NCBI RefSeq assembly: GCF_026427715.1
Contig: NZ_CP107558.1
Location: forward strand, 3,751,001-3,815,000
Direction: 5' to 3'
Origin: Methylocystis sp. MJC1
GTDB lineage: Bacteria; Pseudomonadota; Alphaproteobacteria; Rhizobiales; Beijerinckiaceae
Length of the DNA stretch: 64,000 nucleotides
In this document: one piece after another, positions 16,883 to 25,287 of the stretch
Numbering within the stretch: position 1 is the first letter of the stretch
Layout of the letters: each line of letters opens with the position of its first letter
The notes under the pieces: generated by a model
Seen by the model: only the letters and a program-made list of their open reading frames with translations
Databases searched by the model: none
Told to the model about the DNA's origin: nothing
Position numbers and translations under genes: made by a program

Positions 16883-17365
16883 ATGACCATAACCTCTTCG
16901 TCGCCCGCGCTCCAACATGCGGATTACGAGGCGATCGAAACGACGCTCATGGCGACGGCGCGCGGCCGCTCATTCCTGGCCGAATATGCGCGCCGGGCGC
17001 GCGGGTCGGACAACGCCCGTCTGCTGGCGGCGATCGAGCGGCTGGAGGCGCGGCTTGACCCACAAGCTGCGCTCGACTCGGGTGGGACTTTGGCGGTCGC
17101 CGAGCAGCTCGATGAACCTTCCCGGCCGCGGCGCGAAGGCGGAGCTCAGGAAGCGGCCTCGAGCGCGATTGCAGCCTCGGCCGGGGAGCTCCGAGGCGGC
17201 GCTTCGGGCGAGGGCGCCACTAAAGCGGCGCACACAGGAGATCACGCTACGGCTATCGCCGTGGCCCAGCCAAAATCGGCGCCGCGTGCCGGTGACCCCC
17301 GCCTCGCGGCGCTGTCATGGCTGGACCGTCTGTCCCTTGTCGACCGCTTTGCGCTGTTCTCCTGA
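16883..17365 (+). CDS. Conserved hypothetical protein
   Basis: A 160-residue protein. The first ~65 residues are ordered and helical (ADYEAIETTLMATARGRSFL, AEYARRARGSD, LLAAIERLEARL), a pattern I have seen in Rhizobiales hypothetical proteins. The middle is low-complexity Ala/Gly/Glu-rich and the last stretch (RLAALSWLDRLSLVDRFALF) is again ordered. No function is assigned. The ATG at 16883 is chosen over one at 16835, which would lie inside the divergent moeB upstream region. The 3' end overlaps the convergent glycosyltransferase by 51 nt. Confidence 0.6.
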   Translation: MTITSSSPALQHADYEAIETTLMATARGRSFLAEYARRARGSDNARLLAAIERLEARLDPQAALDSGGTLAVAEQLDEPSRPRREGGAQEAASSAIAASAGELRGGASGEGATKAAHTGDHATAIAVAQPKSAPRAGDPRLAALSWLDRLSLVDRFALFS

Positions 17366-18403
17366 ATTCTTTAGAGCCGCGAGTCCGACCGGCCCCAGCG
17401 AGGCGGCGCCGCGCGCATAGGCGATATTGTCGAGGAACTGGCGGGCGCAGTTTTCCCAGGTGAACGCGCGCGCATAAGCGTGAGCTGCCTCACGCGGAAT
17501 TTCGAGCGCCGCAAGCGCCGCCGCGCGAAGATCTTCGTCCAATACGCCAGCATTGCTGCCGCCCACGACGTCGAGCGGCCCCATCACCGGATAGGCTGCG
17601 ACCGGCAGGCCGCAGGCGAGCGCCTCGAGCAGCACAATGCCAAATGTGTCGGTGCGGCTCGGGAAGACGAAGACGTCGGAAGACGCGTAAAGCGCCGCCA
17701 GCTCGGAAGGCGTCTTGAAGCCGAGGAAACGCGCGTCAGGAAAGCGGGCCTCCAACGCCGCGCGGTCGGGGCCATCGCCTGCGACGAGCTTCGTTCCGGG
17801 CAGATCGAGCGCGAGGAAGGCCTCGACATTCTTCTCCACCGCCAGACGCCCGGCGTAGAGGAAAATTGGCCGGGGGAAATCGAGCGGGATTTTCGCTTTC
17901 GGCGTGAAAATCGAATGATCGACGCCGCGCGACCAGCGTAGCAGGCGGCTGAACCCGCGCGCGTCGAGCTCGCGCGCAAGGCTCGGGGTCGCAACCATCA
18001 CGCCGGCGCCGGCGTTATGAAAGCGCCGCAGCGCCGCATAGGCCAGGCCCACCGGCAGGCCGGTGCGCGCATGGATATATTCGGGAAAGCGCGTGTGGAA
18101 GCTCGTCGTGAAGACGCGCTTGTCCCGCAGGCAGACCGCGCGCGCCGCAAGGCCGATCGGCCCCTCGGTCGCGATATGGATATGGTCGTAGTCCTGGGCG
18201 AGCCGGCGGCGCACGGCGCGAGGCGTCGCCAGCGCGAGAGAAATCTCTCGATAAGTCGGCATGGGAACGGAATTGAAATCGCGCGGCGTGAGAAAATCGA
18301 TCTCGGCGCCGAGGGGCGGCGCCGCCTGCGCGATTGATTCCAGAGACCGCACGACGCCATTGACTTGCGGGCGCCACGCATCCGTCGCAACAAGTATCCG
18401 CAT
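17315..18403 (-). CDS. GT4-family glycosyltransferase
   Basis: A 362-residue GT-B retaining glycosyltransferase. N-terminal ILVATDAWRPQVNGVVRSLE binds the acceptor; C-terminal FLYAGRLAVEKNVEAFLALD and SRTDTFGIVLLEALACGLPV (the E-x7-E motif) bind the nucleotide sugar. The N-terminal signature is that of the alpha-mannosyl/glucosyl transferases acting on lipids. It follows the LpxH-like phosphoesterase by one nucleotide, so the pair is co-expressed; a glycolipid pathway is likely but the lipid is unknown. Confidence 0.88.
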   Translation of the reverse strand: MRILVATDAWRPQVNGVVRSLESIAQAAPPLGAEIDFLTPRDFNSVPMPTYREISLALATPRAVRRRLAQDYDHIHIATEGPIGLAARAVCLRDKRVFTTSFHTRFPEYIHARTGLPVGLAYAALRRFHNAGAGVMVATPSLARELDARGFSRLLRWSRGVDHSIFTPKAKIPLDFPRPIFLYAGRLAVEKNVEAFLALDLPGTKLVAGDGPDRAALEARFPDARFLGFKTPSELAALYASSDVFVFPSRTDTFGIVLLEALACGLPVAAYPVMGPLDVVGGSNAGVLDEDLRAAALAALEIPREAAHAYARAFTWENCARQFLDNIAYARGAASLGPVGLAALKNSGEQRKAVDKGQTVQP

Positions 18404-18404
18404 C

Positions 18405-19265
18405 TTACGCAGCCGCCGCCTTCGGCGCAGGCAGCGCCTTCACAGGCTGATTGGCCGACGCGGCCGCGCGCTCGGCCGCCGTCATGCGCCAATGCAGAAT
18501 TTCGAAATTGCCATCCTCATGCTCGGCGATGGCCGTGCAGCTCTCCACGAAATCGCCGGTGTTCACATAAAGCATGCCGTTGATCGTCTTGATCGTCGCA
18601 TGATGGATATGGCCGCAGACCACGCCATCGACGCCGCGACGCTCGGCCTCGGTGGCAAGCGTCTCTTCGAAGTCGCCGATGAAATTGACAGCCTCTTTGA
18701 CCTTCAACTTCGCCCAGGCAGAGAAAGACCAATAGCCGACGCCGAACATTCGGCGCGCGCGGTTGAGAACCGTATTGGTCGCGATGGCGACGTCATAGGC
18801 CCAGTCGCCGAGCAGAGCGAGCCAGCGTGCGTTGCGCACGACAATGTCGAATTCATCGCCATGGATAACCAGCATTTTCTTGCCCGTGGCGGTCTCGTGG
18901 ATCGCATGATGCACGACCTCGACGCCGCCGAAGCTCATTCCGGTATAATCCCGCGCGAATTCGTCGTGATTGCCGGGGACGTAAATGACCCGCGCGCCCT
19001 TGCGCACCCTGCGCAGCAGCTTCTGCACGACGTCATTGTGCGCCTGCGGCCAATGCCAGCCCTTGCGCAGCTTCCAGCCGTCCACAATGTCACCGACGAG
19101 ATAGATCGTCTCGGCGTCGTTGTGCTTGAGGAAATCCAGCAGCAGATGCGCCTGCGAGGCCTTGGCGCCGAGATGCAGGTCGGAAAGGAAGAGGGTGCGG
19201 TAGCGCTTGGGCTCAGGCTCGACCGCTGGATGGGCGCGGAAGTTCGCAAGATTCTGTTCGGGCAT
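18405..19265 (-). CDS. LpxH-like metallophosphoesterase
   Basis: A 286-residue calcineurin-like phosphoesterase of the UDP-2,3-diacylglucosamine diphosphatase type. All metal-ligand motifs are visible: LFLSDLHLG, LVGDIVDGW, VPGNHDEFA, VIHGDEFD and VCGHIHHA. True LpxH hydrolyses UDP-diacylglucosamine in lipid A synthesis, but many alphaproteobacteria use LpxI, and LpxH-like paralogues paired with GT4 enzymes may act on other lipids. The ATG at 19265 (MPEQNLANF) was preferred; GGGGAGG lies somewhat far upstream. The N-terminal extension from 19367 is not family-like. Confidence 0.82.
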   Translation of the reverse strand: MPEQNLANFRAHPAVEPEPKRYRTLFLSDLHLGAKASQAHLLLDFLKHNDAETIYLVGDIVDGWKLRKGWHWPQAHNDVVQKLLRRVRKGARVIYVPGNHDEFARDYTGMSFGGVEVVHHAIHETATGKKMLVIHGDEFDIVVRNARWLALLGDWAYDVAIATNTVLNRARRMFGVGYWSFSAWAKLKVKEAVNFIGDFEETLATEAERRGVDGVVCGHIHHATIKTINGMLYVNTGDFVESCTAIAEHEDGNFEILHWRMTAAERAAASANQPVKALPAPKAAAA

Positions 19266-19360
19266 GAGCGTGTTCGCCTCCCCGCGTCGGATTACTCTTG
19301 CGTCATTCAACAGATTCAGGTCACAGCGAGATGACAGCGGGACGGGCTCCCGAGATCGTC

Positions 19361-19443
19361 CCGTCATTGCGAGCGCAGTGAAGCAATCCAGAGCCGCTGT
19401 GGCCGCCCTGGATTGCGTCGTCGCTACGGTCCTCGCAATGACG
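19361..19443. repeat. Intergenic palindromic repeat, family A, copy 1
   Basis: Left arm CGTCATTGCGAGCGCAGTGA and right arm TCGCTACGGTCCTCGCAATGACGG are inverted around a core containing CAATCCAGAG and CTGGATTG. Five related copies occur in this window. Confidence 0.85.
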
Positions 19444-19454
19444 GATCTACAAAC

Positions 19455-20759
19455 TCAAATCCCAGCCTCGGCCTCCTGCGGCGTCACCCGCAGCGCGGTC
19501 ACGCGGTTGCGGATCCGGCGCATGACTTCGAAGCGGAAGCCGTGGAAGGTGAAGACCTGGCCCGCCTCGGGGATCGCGCCCGCCTCGTGGATCACGAGGC
19601 CGGCGATGGTCGTCGCCTCCTCGTCGGGCAGGCTCCAGGCCATGACGCGGTTGAGGTCGCGCACCGGCACCGCGCCGTCGACCAGCACCGAACCGTCCGG
19701 CTGCGGGCGAACGCCCTGCACGGCGAGATCGTGCTCGTCGCGGATGTCGCCGACGATCTCCTCCAAAATGTCTTCGAGCGTGACGAGGCCCATCACCTCG
19801 CCATATTCATCGACGACCAGCGCGAAATGCGTCTTGCGCTTGAGGAAGGCTTCGAGCTGATCTTCGAGCGTCGTCGCCTCCGGCACGAACCAGGGGGCGA
19901 ACATCACCTCGTCTATGTCGATCTTCGCAGCGTCGCCGCCGGCGGCGTCGAGCGCCCGCAGCAGATCCTTCGAATGCAACACGCCGACGAAGTTGTCGGG
20001 CCGCTCCCGCCACAGCGGCAGGCGCGTGAACGGCGAAGACAGCACCTCGCGCACGATCTGGACGGGAGGAAGATCGGCGTCGATGGTGCGCATTTTGGTG
20101 CGGTGGATCATCACATCCGCGACATGCAGCACCTGCAAATCGAGCACGCCGCCGAACATATCGCGCGCCGAGCGCTCGACCTCGCCCTCTTCATGCAGAA
20201 TATCGACCGCGCCCTTGAGCTCCTCATAGGGCGAGATCAAGGTGCGGCCATGGCTGAGCTCCACGCCCACGAGGCCCAGCACGATCCGCACGAACCACTC
20301 CACCGCCGCCAGCACCGGCCCGAAGATCGAAACAAAGGGCGTGATGAAGCGCGCCACGCGCAGCGACATGGCGTCGGGGTGATTGATGGCGAGCGTTTTC
20401 GGCAGAACCTCCGCGAAGACCAGAAGTAACGCCGTCATGAGGATCGTGGCGTAGACCGCGCCATTTTCCCCGGCGACCGCGGTCAGCACGCTCGTGGTGA
20501 AGGCCGAGCCGCCGATGTTGACCAAAGTGCTCCCGAGCAGCAGCGCCGCAATCATGCGGTTACGCTGGCGCAGTAGCCGGTTGACGGCTCCGGCGCGCTT
20601 GTCGCCCTCCTTTTCGAGCGTATGCATGCGCGCATGCGAGGCCGCGGTCAGCGCCGTCTCGGAGCCGGAGAAAAAAGCCGACAGCAAAACGCAGGCGATG
20701 ACGACGAGCACATCGGTCCAAGCGAAAGACCCGCCGCCCCCGGAGTCGAGCCCATGCAT
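19455..20759 (-). CDS. CorC/HlyC-type CNNM transporter-related protein
   Basis: A 434-residue membrane protein. The N-terminal DUF21/CNNM domain has the FSGSETALTAAS motif and three to four transmembrane segments, then a CBS-domain pair (DVMIHRTKMRTID, MGLVTLEDILEEIVGDIRDE) and a C-terminal CorC_HlyC domain (TIAGLVIHEAGAIPEAGQVF). Such proteins are linked to magnesium/cobalt efflux; the hemolysin name is historical. It begins 5 nt after the aroKB stop codon, so the two are probably co-transcribed. Confidence 0.9.
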   Translation of the reverse strand: MHGLDSGGGGSFAWTDVLVVIACVLLSAFFSGSETALTAASHARMHTLEKEGDKRAGAVNRLLRQRNRMIAALLLGSTLVNIGGSAFTTSVLTAVAGENGAVYATILMTALLLVFAEVLPKTLAINHPDAMSLRVARFITPFVSIFGPVLAAVEWFVRIVLGLVGVELSHGRTLISPYEELKGAVDILHEEGEVERSARDMFGGVLDLQVLHVADVMIHRTKMRTIDADLPPVQIVREVLSSPFTRLPLWRERPDNFVGVLHSKDLLRALDAAGGDAAKIDIDEVMFAPWFVPEATTLEDQLEAFLKRKTHFALVVDEYGEVMGLVTLEDILEEIVGDIRDEHDLAVQGVRPQPDGSVLVDGAVPVRDLNRVMAWSLPDEEATTIAGLVIHEAGAIPEAGQVFTFHGFRFEVMRRIRNRVTALRVTPQEAEAGI

Positions 20760-20764
20760 GACCG

Positions 20765-22573
20765 TTACCGCGCCAGTTCGTCGTTGAGAAAGCCTAAGAC
20801 CTCTGTCGGCTCGACCGATTTCGCGATGAAAGCCTCGCCGATTGCGCGCAGGAGGATGAAGGTGAGCGCGCCGGCCTCGACCTTTTTGTCCTGATACATG
20901 GCGCTGACAATTGCATGAACGTCGGCGCTCCAGCCGGGAATTTGCCGGATTTCGGTCGGCAGGCCGACGCTGGCGAGATGGCGCGCGATGCGGTCGGCGT
21001 CTTCCTTGGCGCAGAGGCCCAGGCGCGCCGAGAAGCGCGCGGCGCAGGCCATGCCGATGGCGACGCCCTCGCCATGGACGAGCCGCTCGCTGTCAAAGCC
21101 GGTGAGCAGCTCGAAGGCGTGGCCGAAGGTATGGCCAAGATTGAGCAGGGCGCGGTCGCCCTGCTCTGTTTCGTCCCGCGCGACGATCATCGCCTTGGTC
21201 TCGCAGCTCACCGCCACGGCGCAAATCTGCTCGGCGCGGCTGTGGAACACGGCCTCGACGTCGGCCTCCAGCCATTCGAAGAAGCGCTTGTCGCCGATCA
21301 GGCCATATTTCACGACCTCGGCGTAGCCGGCCCGGAACTCCCGCAACGAAAGGGTGCGCAGCACGTCGACGTCGGCGAGCACCAACGCGGGCTGGTGGAA
21401 GGCGCCGATCAAGTTCTTGCCGAAGGAGGAGTTGATCCCGGTCTTGCCGCCAACCGAGGAATCAACCTGCGACAGGAGCGTCGTCGGGATTTGCACGAAG
21501 CGCGAGCCGCGCCGCACGCTCGCCGCGACATAGCCTGCGAGATCGCCGACGACGCCGCCGCCGAAGGCGACGATAAGATCACGGCGCTCGATCTTGGCCT
21601 CGAGCACCTCGTCGCAGACGCGCCCGAAGGTCGCCAGTGATTTGGAGCCTTCGCCAGGCTTCACCACGATCGCCGTATAGCGGATGCCGGCCTTTTTCAG
21701 GCTTTCTTCGAGCGCGGGCAAATGCAGCCGGGCGACATTCTCGTCGGTGACGATCGCGCAGGCCGCGCCGGGCGCGACGCGCTTGATATGCTCGCCCGCC
21801 TCTTCGAGGAGGTTAGAGCCGATGAAAATGTCATAGGAGCGCCCGCCCAGCGCGACATGCACGGTCTCTCGATGCGCTGCGCCCTGCTCGGGCTGCGGGC
21901 GGTCCAAATGCAGATGGGTCATGGCCTTGGTGAAATCCTTCTTCTGCGCGGCGCGGGCGGCGGCGACGCGCGGCAGGCTGGTCAAAAGGGCGTCGAGCGT
22001 CTCCTCCACCATAACGTCCTGCGGTTCGTCGCGCGATTGAACGCGGATGTCGGCGAGCTCATAGACCGGCCGGCGTTTTTCGAGGAGCTGGCGCAGCGTT
22101 TCTTCGGGGTCGTCGGTATGAAGCAGCGGGCGGTCGTTCTTGCGGCGCACGCGCTTCATCAGCGTCTTCAGATCGGCGTCGAGCCAGACGGAGATCGCCC
22201 GCTCCCCGATACGCTCGCGCGTGCGCGGGTCCATGAAAGCGCCGCCGCCGGTGGCAAGCACCATGGGACCCGCGTTGAGGAGCCGCATGATCACCCGGCG
22301 CTCGCCGTCGCGGAAATAGCGCTCGCCATATTTGGCGAAGATCTCGGGGATGGTCATGCCGGCGGCGGCCGTGACAATCTCCGCGTCGGCGTCCACGAAA
22401 GGCAATCCCAAACGCATCGCAAGGCGCTGCCCGATGGCGCTTTTGCCAGAGCCCATCATACCGACGAAGACGAGGGTGCGCCCGCCGAGCCCGGTCCGGA
22501 TGGCGGCAATGCGCTCGTCTCCGGCGCCGGGCGTGAGCGCCGGCGCCGCGCCGGAGGTTTCCGTTCGTGTCAT
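20765..22573 (-). CDS. aroKB: Fused shikimate kinase / 3-dehydroquinate synthase
   Basis: A 602-residue two-domain enzyme. Residues about 30-200 are shikimate kinase: Walker A VGMMGSGKSAIGQR, DADAEIV, and the substrate-binding region FRDGERRV and ATGGGAFMD. Residues about 220-600 are 3-dehydroquinate synthase: NAD-binding FGGGVVGDLAGYVAAS, VGGKTGIN, and zinc ligands in GYAEVVKYGLI, LNLGHTFGHAFE and LVHGEGVAIGM. The two shikimate-pathway steps (5 and 2) are usually separate adjacent genes aroK-aroB; here they are one frame with no stop. The ATG at 22573 is used; TTG at 22582 is weaker. Confidence 0.93.
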   Translation of the reverse strand: MTRTETSGAAPALTPGAGDERIAAIRTGLGGRTLVFVGMMGSGKSAIGQRLAMRLGLPFVDADAEIVTAAAGMTIPEIFAKYGERYFRDGERRVIMRLLNAGPMVLATGGGAFMDPRTRERIGERAISVWLDADLKTLMKRVRRKNDRPLLHTDDPEETLRQLLEKRRPVYELADIRVQSRDEPQDVMVEETLDALLTSLPRVAAARAAQKKDFTKAMTHLHLDRPQPEQGAAHRETVHVALGGRSYDIFIGSNLLEEAGEHIKRVAPGAACAIVTDENVARLHLPALEESLKKAGIRYTAIVVKPGEGSKSLATFGRVCDEVLEAKIERRDLIVAFGGGVVGDLAGYVAASVRRGSRFVQIPTTLLSQVDSSVGGKTGINSSFGKNLIGAFHQPALVLADVDVLRTLSLREFRAGYAEVVKYGLIGDKRFFEWLEADVEAVFHSRAEQICAVAVSCETKAMIVARDETEQGDRALLNLGHTFGHAFELLTGFDSERLVHGEGVAIGMACAARFSARLGLCAKEDADRIARHLASVGLPTEIRQIPGWSADVHAIVSAMYQDKKVEAGALTFILLRAIGEAFIAKSVEPTEVLGFLNDELAR

Positions 22574-22625
22574 GGCCGGCAATCTATACCGACAAAAACG
22601 GAAATTCAGCCGGGGAATTTCGCGC

Positions 22626-23342
22626 TTATCCAGCCGCGTGGGCCAGAAAGGCGGTCATGAAGGACGGAAGGCGCGGGTCGGCGTGACGCCCGGGCGCCAG
22701 CATGTGAGCGTCGCTAAGCTCAGGCTTGGCCTCCCGGGCGATATGCGCGCGCACGCGTTCTCTTAAGTCCGAGGCCGGCTCCGGCCAGTCTACGCGCTTG
22801 AGGCAGGCGATGCGCTGGCCATCGAAAATCACGGTCCAGCCTGCGGCCGCCGCGCCTTCGGCGGCGTGAAGCCCGGTCTCTTCGAGCAGCTCGCGCACGA
22901 GGCTTCCCTCCAGATCTACCACGCCGCCCTCGGTGACATCGGTGGGGTCTGGCGTGCCGCCGGGAAAATAACGGTAGCCGGCGACGGAATGGCCGGGGCC
23001 CATCTCGCCCAGGAGATAGCAGCCGTCGCTGGAACGTACGGCCGGCATGGCGAAGCAATTGTAAACGCTCGTATCCAGCCAGCCCAACTCCCGCCAGGCG
23101 AGGAAATGCGAGAAGCGGGTCTCGAATGCGCCAAGCCTTAGCGTGCGCTGACCGGCTTCCTCGACGACTTCGGCGCGGCAGGCGAGCAGCACAGGCCCGT
23201 CATAGAGTGTCGGATTGCCGGCGACCCGTTCCGCCCAATGCCGGTCCATCTCCTCGGCCGCCTTCTCGGCGTAAGCCCAGCGATGTGCGACCAGGCGGCA
23301 ATCAAGCCTGTCGACTTCGACGATGCGCGGCTCGTCGCTCAA
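22626..23342 (-). CDS. NUDIX hydrolase
   Basis: A 238-residue NUDIX protein. The Nudix box is GGVVDLEGSLVRELLEETGL, with the glutamates that bind the metal. Upstream residues (YRYFPGGTPDPTDVTEGG) sit in the usual substrate loop. The substrate is unknown. A TTG start at 23342 overlaps the PhzF stop (TTGA) and has GGGGAGG about 10 nt upstream; the ATG at 23420 would lie deep inside the upstream gene. The pair is translationally coupled. Confidence 0.8.
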   Translation of the reverse strand: MSDEPRIVEVDRLDCRLVAHRWAYAEKAAEEMDRHWAERVAGNPTLYDGPVLLACRAEVVEEAGQRTLRLGAFETRFSHFLAWRELGWLDTSVYNCFAMPAVRSSDGCYLLGEMGPGHSVAGYRYFPGGTPDPTDVTEGGVVDLEGSLVRELLEETGLHAAEGAAAAGWTVIFDGQRIACLKRVDWPEPASDLRERVRAHIAREAKPELSDAHMLAPGRHADPRLPSFMTAFLAHAAG

Positions 23343-24247
23343 GTGAACAGCCTCCCCTGCCCGACGCGCACCACCTGGCCGCCAATGGCGACCCGCGTCA
23401 ATTCGCGGTTCTCGACCCACATCCGCAAGGTGATGCGCGACGGCCGGCCCATTGCGTGCCCCTGTTCGATAAACAGCTGATGCTCCCCGTCAACGGGACG
23501 CTCGAACTCCAGCGCCACGCCAGCAAAGGCCGCAGCGGCGGCGCCGGTTGCAGGATCTTCGTCTATGCCGACCCCATTGGCGAACATTCGGGCGTTGATG
23601 GCGCAGGCCGTATCGACTGTCTCTCTTGTATAAAGATAGGCGCCTCCTGCTGCGCCCATCGCCCCGGAAAAAGCATCCGTCCGACAGGCCCGGTCGAGAA
23701 CCTCGCGCGAGCGCACGGGAACGAAGACAAAGGCTGGCCCCGCCGCGTAAACGACCGGGACATGCGCGCCGAAGCCGATATCGTCGGCCGAAAGCGACAA
23801 AGCGGAAGCAAGCACTGCGGCCGGCGGCGCCTCGTCGCAGCGCCGGGGCGTGAATGGCGGCGTGACTTCGACATAGGTCGCTTTGCCGAAGCCCCGCAAT
23901 GCCTCGCAGCGTATCACGCCGATCTCGGCTTCCAGCGCCATCGCGATCCCATGCCGCGAGAGAAGCTCCCCTGCCCGCAGCTCGGCGAGGAGCGCGGCTG
24001 CGCCGATGGTCGGGTGGCCGGCGAAGGGCAGCTCGCGCTTGGGCGTGAAAATTCGGATGCTGGCGCTGTTCGTCGGGTCCCGCGGCTCGAGGAGGAACAC
24101 CGTCTCGCTCAGATTGAACTCACGCGCGACGTCCTGCATTTCGGCGTCTCTCATCGGCGTGTCCAGCTCGACGACCGCAAGCGGATTGCCCGCAAAACGG
24201 CGATCGGTGAACACGTCGAGGAGGTGATAGGAAAGGCTTCTCGTCAC
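23339..24247 (-). CDS. PhzF-family isomerase-like protein
   Basis: A 302-residue protein of the PhzF/diaminopimelate-epimerase-like fold. Signatures: LLDVFTDRRFAGNPLAVVEL at the N-terminus, FNLSETVFL, FTPKRELPFAGHPTIGAAAL, and GIDEDPATGAAAAAFAGVAL near the C-terminus. Glu47 of FNLSETVF is the likely catalytic acid of PhzF. No phenazine genes are nearby, so the substrate is unknown. GTG start; followed by the coupled NUDIX gene. Confidence 0.9.
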   Translation of the reverse strand: MTRSLSYHLLDVFTDRRFAGNPLAVVELDTPMRDAEMQDVAREFNLSETVFLLEPRDPTNSASIRIFTPKRELPFAGHPTIGAAALLAELRAGELLSRHGIAMALEAEIGVIRCEALRGFGKATYVEVTPPFTPRRCDEAPPAAVLASALSLSADDIGFGAHVPVVYAAGPAFVFVPVRSREVLDRACRTDAFSGAMGAAGGAYLYTRETVDTACAINARMFANGVGIDEDPATGAAAAAFAGVALEFERPVDGEHQLFIEQGHAMGRPSRITLRMWVENRELTRVAIGGQVVRVGQGRLFT

Positions 24248-24259
24248 GTCTCTCTCGAA

Positions 24260-25138
24260 CTAGCCCTGCATCTGAAGAAGCGCGACATTGTCGCGAAACT
24301 CGACGAGCTCCACTATCATCCCGTCCTCGAAGCGTACGAAATTCGCGAGTTCGACGACGCCGCGCCGGCCCGTTCCGCGGTGGCGCCACTCCACCGAGCG
24401 ACGAATGGCGAGCGCGCCGCCATCGACGATCATCTCCGGCGCCGTGCTGCCCACCTGCTCGAATTCCATGCCGACCGTCCGGATGATATTCGCAAGGGCG
24501 TCGATCCCGCGGTGGCGCCCCGCGTAAAATATCTTCGAGCGATCGCCGACGAATTCGCAGACGACGTCCGGCGAGCAATATTGCCGGAAGAGCGCGACGT
24601 CCGGCCCCTGGCAGGAAAAGCTCCCAACATCCATCATCCGCCGAACCATCTCGTCACGGGCGAGACCAGGCTCCGGGGCGCTCATCAGTTTTTCTAGACT
24701 TCCCGGCGGATCGACCGCGCGCGACGCCGGGTGATGGTCGATGAACTCGTGCATTCGCACGATTTTGTCTTTCCGCCAGCGCAAAAAATAGGCCATGTCC
24801 ATGGAATAGATTCGGCCGGTCGCGCGGCGTCGCCAATTAGCGACGCAATGTAATGCAGCGGCGCCGCCCTCGACGAGCACGGATCGAACCTCTGAATCCA
24901 GCGGCTCATACTCTATGTCGGTGCGCCTCAAATTCTCGCGCAAGGCATCGCGGCCGCGCCAATGACCAGTCGGAAAATAGCCGACGGACGAGCCATTGTG
25001 ACTGATTTCTACTTCGTCGGCGAAATAATCGAGGACGGCCGGCGCGTCGCCCGCCATGCGCCGTTTCAAGAGGTCGTGGACGCGCCTGCGCGTCTCATTG
25101 TCAGCGTCCTGGTTCGAACGCCAGTCCCACCCGTGCAT
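24260..25138 (-). CDS. Tandem double NTF2-like (SnoaL-type) protein, paralogue 1
   Basis: A 292-residue protein made of two NTF2-like domains. The N-half has RVHDLLKRRMAGDAPAVLDY and later YFLRWRKDKIVRMHEFIDHH; the C-half has FRQYCSPDVVCEFVGDRSK and later ELANFVRFEDGMIVELVEFR, the end-strand pattern of SnoaL/ketosteroid-isomerase-like folds. Function unknown; no catalytic residue can be named. It is the closest relative of the neighbouring gene at 25288-26172 and is 12 nt upstream of the PhzF-family gene. Confidence 0.75.
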   Translation of the reverse strand: MHGWDWRSNQDADNETRRRVHDLLKRRMAGDAPAVLDYFADEVEISHNGSSVGYFPTGHWRGRDALRENLRRTDIEYEPLDSEVRSVLVEGGAAALHCVANWRRRATGRIYSMDMAYFLRWRKDKIVRMHEFIDHHPASRAVDPPGSLEKLMSAPEPGLARDEMVRRMMDVGSFSCQGPDVALFRQYCSPDVVCEFVGDRSKIFYAGRHRGIDALANIIRTVGMEFEQVGSTAPEMIVDGGALAIRRSVEWRHRGTGRRGVVELANFVRFEDGMIVELVEFRDNVALLQMQG

Positions 25139-25287
25139 TCCGCCTGCGCCTCGAGGGCCCCACCCGCCCGCGCCAAGCCGCCTGTCCCCAGAGGCGGCAT
25201 GGTCTGTTTCTGATCATTTAGGCAGGCACACTCGATTTGTCGACACGCTTACGCCCCTAACCAGCGCCGGCGCCGCGCAAATTGTGG

